Shown here in pieces: positions 1 to 4,646 of a stretch of DNA of 5,305 nucleotides (the stretch's first letter is position 1; every line of letters begins with the position of its first letter). The position numbers and the translations under genes are program-made. The notes below the pieces were generated by a model. It ran no database searches. It saw only the letters and a list, made by a program, of their open reading frames with translations, and was not told the DNA's origin. The stretch spans positions 1 through 5,305 of the forward strand of contig CAIYBQ010000361.1 in the NCBI GenBank assembly GCA_903924445.1, read 5' to 3'. The stretch is from an uncultured Armatimonadota bacterium. Its GTDB lineage: Bacteria > Armatimonadota > Armatimonadia > Armatimonadales > Armatimonadaceae.

Positions 1-1
1 T

Positions 2-220
2 ATGGTCGGCTACTGTGATGCTTGCCTACGCTTATTCAGCCAAAGGGATTTGAACAAGCGTAAACAGCCCGGCGATGAAGACGGAGAGACGTGTGCATTG
101 GGGGATTTTGTGGAATCTGTTCAGAGGACCTTAGATGGTGTCTCTACAGTGTTGCCCCACATTAGCGCTAGGATGGAAATAGATGGTCATGACGGACATC
201 AAAATTTTTGGAACACATGA
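2..220 (+). CDS. possible C-terminal end of an unrecognised upstream ORF
   Basis: This frame stays open from the left edge to a TGA at 218-220 and encodes about 72 residues, with a CDAC pair of cysteines near the start and an acidic stretch (GDEDGE). I do not recognise the product. It would overlap rtcB by 38 bp, longer than usual for same-strand neighbours, which counts against it. A competing reading in another frame gives a short tail ending in the residues AYAYSAKGI with a TGA at 51-53, which could equally be the real end of an upstream gene. No start codon can be assigned because the window cuts the region. If neither frame is coding, bases 1-182 are simply the upstream region of rtcB. 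Confidence 0.22.
   Translation: MVGYCDACLRLFSQRDLNKRKQPGDEDGETCALGDFVESVQRTLDGVSTVLPHISARMEIDGHDGHQNFWNT
169..174 (+). promoter_or_regulatory. TAGGAT -10-like box 8 nt before rtcB
   Basis: TAGGAT lies 8 nt before the ATG at 183, the distance expected if transcription starts at or next to the start codon. The same bases contain AGGA (170-173), which could instead act as a short Shine-Dalgarno 9 nt from the ATG, so this site alone does not separate the two models. No good -35 hexamer is visible at 16-19 nt upstream. Confidence 0.35.
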
Positions 221-1382
221 TGGTGACACGCTTGGGCAGATTACCCGATGTGCACAAGACGAGTCAGTAGTTGGTGCGGTTCTTTGCGGGGATGGTCACC
301 GTGGCTACAACATGCCTATCGGAGGAGTTATCGCATACCAAGGCAGGATCAGCCCAGCTGGCGTTGGCTTCGATATCGCCTGTGGGAACAAGGCAGTTCT
401 TACAAACCTGATGTGGAATGACATCCGCAAAGACTTCCCACGGCTTATGGACACCATCTACAAGTCGCTTAGCTTTGGGATTGGTCGTGTCAATACAACC
501 GACGATGTTGACGATGCCCTCTTTGATGCTGCTGCTTGGAATGACGTCGATGTGTTGTCAACTGCGGGCCTCCGTGACAAGGCACGACGTCAGCTTGGAA
601 CAGTTGGATCAGGCAACCATTATGTGGATGTTTTCAGGGATGAAGCTGACAGGATTTGGATTGGGGTTCATTTCGGTTCGCGTGGTCTAGGGCATACGAT
701 AGCCAGTCATTACATTCGTGTCGCGGGCGGGGAACCGGATGGCAATATGGATTCTCCTCCAGCGCTTCTTGATGCAGATTCTGAGCATGGACAACATTAT
801 CTTGCAGCTATGGAGCTAGCTGGTCGCTACGCGTATGCTGGACGGGACTGGGTCTGTGCAAAAGTAGCATCTATTCTTGGCGCACAAATTCTCGATGAAG
901 TCCACAACCACCACAACTTTGCTTGGAAGGAAAGCGTGATGGGCTCGGATGCCTGGGTGGTGCGGAAAGGTGCAACACCGGCATTCCCAGGACAACGTGG
1001 ATTTGTCGGGGGCTCGATGGGAGACATTTCGGTCATTCTTGAGGGAACCGCGGGTCAGGTGTCACGTGATGCTCTCTTCTCAACCATCCATGGTGCAGGA
1101 AGAGTCATGAGTCGTACACAGGCCGCAGGAAAAATGATCTATAAGGGTCCGAACAAAGGCCAGCGAATTGGCGGGCAGGTTTCGTGGGAAATGGTAAGGA
1201 AGTGGATTGGCGATCAGGGTGTCGAGCTACGCGGCGGAGGTACAGATGAATCGCCACATTGCTACAAGCGCCTCCCAGATGTCCTTGCATGCCACGCTGG
1301 GACTATTCGAGTTATCCACACACTGAGGCCGCTGGGAGTCTGTATGGCTGGAGATGATGTTTTCGACCCTTACAAGGACTGA
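183..1382 (+). CDS. rtcB: RtcB family RNA-splicing/repair ligase
   Basis: RtcB joins RNA 2',3'-cyclic phosphate or 3'-phosphate ends to 5'-OH ends using Mn2+ and GTP, through a histidine-GMP intermediate, in the cytoplasm. The 399-residue product is full length (E. coli RtcB is about 408). Family motifs appear in order: DGHRGYNMPIGGV (37-49); GVGFDIACGNKAV, with metal-ligand Asp64 and Cys67; GTVGSGNHYVDV (139-150, His146); GVHFGSRG (His163); HHNFAW (243-248); and IHGAGRVMSR, whose His303 is the expected guanylylation site. All catalytic positions look intact. The ATG at 183 is preferred because it fits both AGGA and a -10-like box; an ATG at 189 two codons later is nearly as good, as homologues tend to begin near TDIKIFG. 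No archease, RtcA or RtcR gene is next to it. It ends 3 bp from the stop of the convergent neighbour. Confidence 0.96.
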   Translation: MVMTDIKIFGTHDGDTLGQITRCAQDESVVGAVLCGDGHRGYNMPIGGVIAYQGRISPAGVGFDIACGNKAVLTNLMWNDIRKDFPRLMDTIYKSLSFGIGRVNTTDDVDDALFDAAAWNDVDVLSTAGLRDKARRQLGTVGSGNHYVDVFRDEADRIWIGVHFGSRGLGHTIASHYIRVAGGEPDGNMDSPPALLDADSEHGQHYLAAMELAGRYAYAGRDWVCAKVASILGAQILDEVHNHHNFAWKESVMGSDAWVVRKGATPAFPGQRGFVGGSMGDISVILEGTAGQVSRDALFSTIHGAGRVMSRTQAAGKMIYKGPNKGQRIGGQVSWEMVRKWIGDQGVELRGGGTDESPHCYKRLPDVLACHAGTIRVIHTLRPLGVCMAGDDVFDPYKD

Positions 1383-1385
1383 GCA

Positions 1386-1913
1386 TCATTCATCAAACAA
1401 AGCAGGTTGTATGTTGGGAGCATCAGCATCGGTTCGCATCCAATAGCCATCTCCAGTAGAGCGAACCACCCCTTCGCTGCGAAGGTGCTGCATCTGCCAG
1501 CTGAGGCGGTATTGCCAGCGTGAAACGCCGGGGTGTCCTGATTGCGAAAGCTCATCCTGAGGCCGAAGGCTGTCCTGCGCGATGGCATATACGCGTTGAT
1601 AAATGGTGCTCCAGTGAAGCGGAATGGTAGTTGTCAACATCACGTGGCGTAATGCCTCTTCTGTTGAAGAAGCAAGGTTGATCGTCGAGACCAGTTCACT
1701 CGATGTAAACATCGGAACGCGTGTCAGCGTGGAGGTTGTGTTGGATGTCAGATCATCTGGATTGAGGATGGAATCCAGAGTGTGAATGACTTCACGCAAC
1801 CTTTTTTGCTCAGCAGATGGGCAGTCTTGTACAGCTGTCAAGTCTGCAAGTTCAGCGGTGAGAACCGAGATGCGTTCTACTAATTCCACCATCCGGCTGG
1901 TATCGATCCCCAT
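1386..1913 (-). CDS. putative winged-helix protein with C-terminal clamp-like peptide
   Basis: I do not recognise a named family. The product has 175 residues from this start. An N-terminal heptad-like helix (about 10-28, ELVERISVLTAELADL) suggests a short coiled coil, followed by a Ser/Thr-rich linker (about 56-75). Residues 83-162 read like a winged helix: EALRHVML and STIYQRVYAIA as the first helices, SRWQYRLSWQMQHLRSEGVV as the recognition-type helix and STGDGYWMRT as the wing, resembling the DNA-binding N-terminal domain of Mrr-type proteins. The last residues, QPALFDE, match a relaxed QxxLF sliding-clamp-binding pattern. A DNA-binding role is an inference. A longer form starts at ATG 1928 (180 aa); I chose 1913 because a TACTAT box sits 6 nt before it and would lie inside the longer coding sequence. 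Neither start has a good ribosome binding site. The gene is divergent from the BON-like gene and convergent with rtcB. Confidence 0.72.
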   Translation of the reverse strand: MGIDTSRMVELVERISVLTAELADLTAVQDCPSAEQKRLREVIHTLDSILNPDDLTSNTTSTLTRVPMFTSSELVSTINLASSTEEALRHVMLTTTIPLHWSTIYQRVYAIAQDSLRPQDELSQSGHPGVSRWQYRLSWQMQHLRSEGVVRSTGDGYWMRTDADAPNIQPALFDE

Positions 1914-1919
1914 ATTCGA

Positions 1920-1950
1920 ATAGTACATCCAGATACCCGATTCTCGTCAA
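1920..1950 (-). promoter_or_regulatory. candidate promoter of the winged-helix gene
   Basis: On the minus strand TTGACG (1950-1945) and TACTAT (1925-1920) are separated by 19 bp, slightly long for a sigma-70-type promoter. TACTAT is followed after exactly 6 nt by the ATG at 1913, so the transcript would begin at or beside that codon and carry no leader. Confidence 0.45.
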
Positions 1951-2040
1951 ATCAGCTGTACCCATCCGCGACGTAGATACCTCATGTGGTACTGTTGAGC
2001 CATATCGCAAGGGCGTCACTGGCCCATGCGTACATGACCA

Positions 2041-2046
2041 TAGACT
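2041..2046 (+). promoter_or_regulatory. weak -10-like box for the BON-like gene
   Basis: TAGACT matches the TANNNT core and lies 24 nt before the ATG at 2071, leaving room for a short leader that contains the Shine-Dalgarno. There is no recognisable -35 hexamer at 16-20 nt upstream, so this is only the best candidate in the 1929-2070 divergent gap. Confidence 0.22.
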
Positions 2047-2057
2047 TTCTGGCGATC

Positions 2058-2064
2058 AGGAGGT
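2058..2064 (+). promoter_or_regulatory. strong Shine-Dalgarno (AGGAGGT) fixing the 2071 start
   Basis: AGGAGGT is a full-length anti-16S match ending 6 nt before ATG 2071. It settles this start and shows the organism uses canonical ribosome binding sites where a leader is present. Confidence 0.88.
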
Positions 2065-2070
2065 TTATCA

Positions 2071-2319
2071 ATGGCTCATAGCAAAGAGGCTGCCAAGGAA
2101 CAGAACCGTGACGTGCGGGCTGTGATGGCGCGGCATAGTTTAGATTTCGGCCAGGTTAGCGTGACGGTTACGCACGGTGTCGTCTATCTTTATGGACGTG
2201 TGCGGACGCTGCGCGGATACGAATCCCAATACCGTGAAATCCGTGAGGCATTTTTGAAGGCCTTACGTGCAAAGACCGGCATTCGCGAAGTCGTTGAGCA
2301 ATGGCAGGTCATCGAGTAA
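2071..2319 (+). CDS. small BON-domain-like protein
   Basis: The 82-residue product has the core pattern of a BON domain: VSVTVTHGVVYLYGRV (29-44) matches the strand-glycine-strand signature in which a hydrophobic strand is followed by G-V-V-x-L-x-G, and GIREVVEQWQVI (70-81) matches the closing 'V-x-x-V' strand. A charged helix (about 48-68) lies between them. BON domains usually occur in periplasmic or membrane-associated proteins such as OsmY and bind membranes or ligands, but this one has no signal peptide or membrane segment and is probably cytoplasmic. The N-terminal 15 residues are charged and probably flexible. It appears to be a single-gene unit, divergent from the winged-helix gene, with a possible stem-loop 68 bp after its stop. 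The fold call is by pattern only; the coding call rests on the strong ribosome binding site and the conserved-looking core. Confidence 0.75.
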   Translation: MAHSKEAAKEQNRDVRAVMARHSLDFGQVSVTVTHGVVYLYGRVRTLRGYESQYREIREAFLKALRAKTGIREVVEQWQVIE

Positions 2320-2367
2320 ATCGCATCGCCGGTTGCCATCACGCCCCAAAGGTTGGGAATCGGCAAG

Positions 2368-2376
2368 TTATCCACA
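2368..2376 (+). promoter_or_regulatory. perfect DnaA box (TTATCCACA)
   Basis: TTATCCACA is the strongest form of the DnaA-binding consensus TTWTNCACA and lies in the gap after the BON-like gene. It could be a replication-linked regulatory site, a titration site or chance. No cluster of further boxes and no clearly AT-rich unwinding segment is visible within this gap, so I do not call an origin. Confidence 0.4.
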
Positions 2377-2387
2377 TCGCTACCGTT

Positions 2388-2424
2388 GCATAGACTCAAA
2401 TCGCAGCCGCTGCTGAGTCTATGC
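2388..2424 (+). repeat. perfect 11-bp inverted repeat forming a compound hairpin
   Basis: GCATAGACTCA (2388-2398) is the exact reverse complement of TGAGTCTATGC (2414-2424). Inside the 15-nt loop GCAG (2403-2406) pairs with CTGC (2410-2413) around CCG, so the structure is an 11-bp stem, a one-sided 4-nt bulge (AATC) and a 4-bp tip. It begins 68 bp after the BON-like stop. The following bases are only moderately T-rich (GTGTTTTGTG at 2431-2440) and not directly adjacent, so it is a poor canonical terminator. It may be a terminator with a weak tract, an RNA-processing stem, or an operator. Confidence 0.6.
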
Positions 2425-2591
2425 TGATAAGTGTTTTGTGATGAGCTGTAAACGACGACCAGCATGTCCAGCTGACTCGCAGGTACAAGTAATCTATGGT
2501 TGGGCTAATCACGGTTTCCCGAGATCCAGCGGATACCGCCAAGCCACGCAACGTAGTTACAATGTCTGGCAGCCGCACTGACTTCGATTAC

Positions 2592-2597
2592 GATAAT
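2592..2597 (+). promoter_or_regulatory. GATAAT -10-like box 8 nt before ATG 2606
   Basis: GATAAT matches five of six positions of TATAAT and lies 8 nt before the ATG at 2606, the same distance as at rtcB and paiB. No Shine-Dalgarno is present between it and the ATG. A good -35 hexamer is not visible at the usual distance. Confidence 0.42.
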
Positions 2598-2605
2598 CTG
2601 CGTCT

Positions 2606-3136
2606 ATGCCTCACCCAAGCATTGCCAGCCGACGGTTACTGATTGAACACAGCTACAGGCTGGTTTCAGATCGAGCGACAATCATCGCGCATCTGATTGC
2701 CTATTGGAAATCGAGGGGCTTCAATCTATCTGAAGACTCTGATGGAAGCCTTTGCGGCACCCGAGGCAGTTACATTGCAAACTTCACATCATTCGACAGC
2801 ACAAAGCTGATTTCTTCGATTTCGCTCCAGTGTGCGGATGATGGCGAAGTAAATACGACGATGGTTGTCGATCTCAGCGGTCAAATTCTAACATCGTGGA
2901 ATCAGCTGGATCTCGAGCTTGAGCAAGTGCTCTGTCAGCGTGCGTTTACAGGCTTACCGGAACCGGCAGCGCTGCGGCAATACCAAAAATCGCACGCATT
3001 GGCAAATATAATGTGGGTATTGACGCTTGGCCTCATCACGAATGTGATGCCAGCTGCGTGGCGGACATTACTGGACGATGTCAATCCATCCACCAACAGT
3101 CCCGTGCTTCGTTTCCTGGATCCGGGAACGTACTAA
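2606..3136 (+). CDS. uncharacterised 176-residue protein with one hydrophobic segment
   Basis: I do not recognise this protein. The N-terminal third is a basic helical region (SRRLLIEHSYRL, then DRATIIAHLIAYWKSRGF). The centre (about 47-95) alternates strand-like stretches, GSLCGTRGSYIANFTSFDSTKLISSISLQ and NTTMVVDLSGQILTSW, which suggests a small alpha/beta domain. A helix (100-113, LDLELEQVLCQRAF) follows. Residues 131-149 (ALANIMWVLTLGLITNVMP) are long and hydrophobic enough for one membrane helix, although with an Asn near each end it could be a buried helix. No signal peptide is seen. There is no ribosome binding site; the start is supported by GATAAT 8 nt upstream. Its TAA overlaps the stop of the convergent isomerase gene, so each gene's transcript end must lie inside the other gene. 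Length, codon pattern and tight junction support it being real. Confidence 0.72.
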   Translation: MPHPSIASRRLLIEHSYRLVSDRATIIAHLIAYWKSRGFNLSEDSDGSLCGTRGSYIANFTSFDSTKLISSISLQCADDGEVNTTMVVDLSGQILTSWNQLDLELEQVLCQRAFTGLPEPAALRQYQKSHALANIMWVLTLGLITNVMPAAWRTLLDDVNPSTNSPVLRFLDPGTY

Positions 3137-3960
3137 CTTTCCTGAGCAATGGCCGCCTTTAGGAACGCGATACTGCGCTCCAATGCGGTTTGTTTTTGTT
3201 CGACACTCTCTCCGCTGACGCTGCATTCGTAGGCTAAGTAGCCATCGTAGCCAGTATCGCGCAATGCCTTTATGATTCCTGCAAAATCGATGTCACCCGT
3301 CCCCGGCTCGAAGCGTGTGTTGTCCGCGACATGAACATGTTTGATTATGTCTGCAGCATTCAGGATGCTCTTTGGGGAGTTTGTTTCCTCGATGTGCATA
3401 TGGAAGGTGTCAGCAAGCAAGGCGACGCCTGGGGGTGTCCCGGCACGTTCGATGGCCGCTATTCCATCGGTGAGTTTACGCAAATAATGCTGCTCGTAGC
3501 GGTTCAACGGCTCAAGAAGAACCAAGGTGTTATGTGCGGCTGCGATGGGTCCGAGTTCGTGGAGCATCGCCGTCATGAGACCATGTTCAAGCTCAAGTGC
3601 ACTCGCAAACGGCGTGAGATCCGGCACGCGCGCCGGGCCGAAGATTGGTGGAATGACCTGCCCCACTGCGCCAAGTTCACCGCAAAGCTTGAGGATTGCC
3701 ACACTGCCATCCAGGCTTTTCCTGCGCTTGATCGGATCCGGATCAAGAAAGTCAAAGCTGCCTGCACCTGATGCATCACAGTTTCCACAAATGGATGTAA
3801 CAGGCAAGATGTTCTGACAGATGTCCGCATCCCGGCGGAGCAGTTCAATGCCTCCCCACGCGCCAAGCTCGATGCCATCCACGCCAGCATCACGAGCCCA
3901 CATCACCTTTTCCTGCGTAGAACCTCCGGGAATTAAACCGAGCTGAAGCACGATTTTCAC
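3133..3960 (-). CDS. sugar (phosphate) isomerase/epimerase, xylose isomerase-like TIM barrel
   Basis: The 275-residue product belongs to the AP endonuclease 2/xylose isomerase-like TIM-barrel superfamily and has the four metal ligands of the D-tagatose 3-epimerase/L-ribulose 3-epimerase type: Glu150 (LLEPLNRYE), Asp184 (LADTFHMHIEE), His210 (KHVHVADNTR) and Glu245 (YLAYEC). Their spacing closely follows the Pseudomonas cichorii epimerase. Conserved His187 and Arg216, and the PGTGDIDF loop (219-226), are also present. It probably interconverts ketoses or related hydroxy-keto compounds with a divalent metal in the cytoplasm; hydroxypyruvate isomerase or a cyclitol-pathway enzyme remain possible and the substrate cannot be read from sequence. 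The start is GTG at 3960, fixed by GGAGGT 6 nt upstream. It overlaps the paiB stop by 4 bp (GTGA), implying translational coupling. Its TAG overlaps the convergent gene's TAA. Confidence 0.92.
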   Translation of the reverse strand: MKIVLQLGLIPGGSTQEKVMWARDAGVDGIELGAWGGIELLRRDADICQNILPVTSICGNCDASGAGSFDFLDPDPIKRRKSLDGSVAILKLCGELGAVGQVIPPIFGPARVPDLTPFASALELEHGLMTAMLHELGPIAAAHNTLVLLEPLNRYEQHYLRKLTDGIAAIERAGTPPGVALLADTFHMHIEETNSPKSILNAADIIKHVHVADNTRFEPGTGDIDFAGIIKALRDTGYDGYLAYECSVSGESVEQKQTALERSIAFLKAAIAQES

Positions 3961-4574
3961 TTGCGAACCTCCACCATTCTTGCTGCAAGGGCTGTCTGAC
4001 CAGCTGCATCTAACACGTCAGCAATCGCTTCTGCATCCCGTTGCGACCGGTTCTGGGACAGCTTTTCAACGCACTCAACATCGTCAATCTGCATCCTGAA
4101 ACCGACGATTCCACGTAAGAGATTTTGCTGGTTTACGGTATCCAGCGCGTGCCAAACGGGAAGATACAGCGGCTCAAACTGAGTAATGAGTGTGTCCATG
4201 ATCGTATGAAGTTCATCGGGGTTTTCATCAAAGTGAACGGGAACTGGATGCCCTTTCAGGTGAACCGCGATGTAGTTCCATGTTGGGACTTGGATTGCAT
4301 CCTGATACGTCAGTGGCGACACGTAGGCATTTGGCCCGGTGAACACAAGACAGGATTGAGTCGCATCCGGAACCCAGGATTTCCAAATTGGATTTTCACG
4401 CGAGACATGGCCAATTGCGATGCGACCAATCTCGCACTCCGTAATGACGATTGGGATATGGCAAACACAGGGCGCTTTGTCAAGCTGCGAAACGACTGTT
4501 GCGAACGGATTGGCAACCACATCCGGCAGCCAGTCGCGGTCGGCACGCAGTTTAAACTTCCTCGGGATGTACAT
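3957..4574 (-). CDS. paiB: PaiB-family FMN-binding negative transcriptional regulator
   Basis: The 205-residue product matches PaiB in length (about 207 in Bacillus subtilis) and motif order: MYIPRKF at the N-terminus, NPFATVVS (22-29), GHVSRENPIWK (55-65), FTGPNAYVSP (78-87), VPTWNYIAVH (96-105) and KLSQNRS (171-177). The family has a split-barrel flavin-binding-like fold. In B. subtilis, PaiB acts with the acetyltransferase PaiA as a negative regulator of degradative enzymes and sporulation, but no paiA is seen here, and many homologues may be small flavin or haem enzymes rather than regulators. The frame stays open upstream to 4811, but the extra 79 residues lie antisense to mnmG and homologues begin at MYIP, so ATG 4574 is chosen. 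There is no good ribosome binding site; TAAAAT lies 8 nt upstream. It is the first gene of a two-gene operon with the epimerase. Confidence 0.91.
   Translation of the reverse strand: MYIPRKFKLRADRDWLPDVVANPFATVVSQLDKAPCVCHIPIVITECEIGRIAIGHVSRENPIWKSWVPDATQSCLVFTGPNAYVSPLTYQDAIQVPTWNYIAVHLKGHPVPVHFDENPDELHTIMDTLITQFEPLYLPVWHALDTVNQQNLLRGIVGFRMQIDDVECVEKLSQNRSQRDAEAIADVLDAAGQTALAARMVEVRK
3967..3972 (-). promoter_or_regulatory. Shine-Dalgarno (GGAGGT) for the epimerase GTG start
   Basis: GGAGGT on the minus strand ends 6 nt before GTG 3960 and lies inside the last codons of paiB. It decides the GTG start and provides efficient initiation for the second gene of the operon. Confidence 0.87.
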
Positions 4575-4582
4575 CAGACGGT

Positions 4583-4588
4583 ATTTTA
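4583..4588 (-). promoter_or_regulatory. TAAAAT -10-like box 8 nt before paiB
   Basis: TAAAAT on the minus strand matches five of six positions of TATAAT and ends 8 nt before the paiB ATG. This places transcription initiation at or very near the start codon. No canonical -35 is seen at 17 bp; TTCAAT occurs at 19 bp. A GGTGAGG purine stretch lies too far upstream of the ATG to act as a ribosome binding site. Confidence 0.48.
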
Positions 4589-4608
4589 CAACCTCACCTT
4601 TAAATCCA

Positions 4609-4640
4609 TTGAAAATGCGGACCATTTGAGTCGGTAGAAT
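4609..4640 (+). promoter_or_regulatory. candidate leaderless promoter of mnmG
   Basis: TAGAAT (4635-4640) is a good -10 match and lies exactly 6 nt before ATG 4647. TTGAAA (4609-4614) is the nearest -35-like hexamer, but its 20-bp spacing is long. There is no convincing Shine-Dalgarno; the only purine-rich bases are the GTAGGT that touches the ATG. Confidence 0.5.
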
Positions 4641-4646
4641 GTAGGT

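Noticed and set aside
2396..2578. 60-codon minus-strand ORF in the same gap
   Set aside because: GTG start without a ribosome binding site, runs through the perfect hairpin, and has no recognisable domain.
2441..2581. 46-codon plus-strand ORF beginning MSCKRRPACP in the 2320-2605 gap
   Set aside because: No ribosome binding site or properly spaced -10 box, and the composition does not look like a protein; frame open by chance.
2320..2605. Replication origin in the gap
   Set aside because: Only one DnaA box is present in the gap, with no AT-rich unwinding segment; one box is not enough to call an origin.
3727..3747. Inverted repeat CTTGATC / GATCAAG around a GGATCC site
   Set aside because: It lies inside the epimerase gene and is explained by the codons of an Asp-Pro-Asp-Pro-Ile-Lys stretch, so it is probably not a separate element.
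3331..3771. 146-codon plus-strand ORF
   Set aside because: It is antisense to the epimerase gene, whose metal-binding residues are all in place.
4125..4637. 170-codon plus-strand ORF
   Set aside because: It is antisense to paiB, whose family motifs are unmistakable, and its own translation has no recognisable domain.
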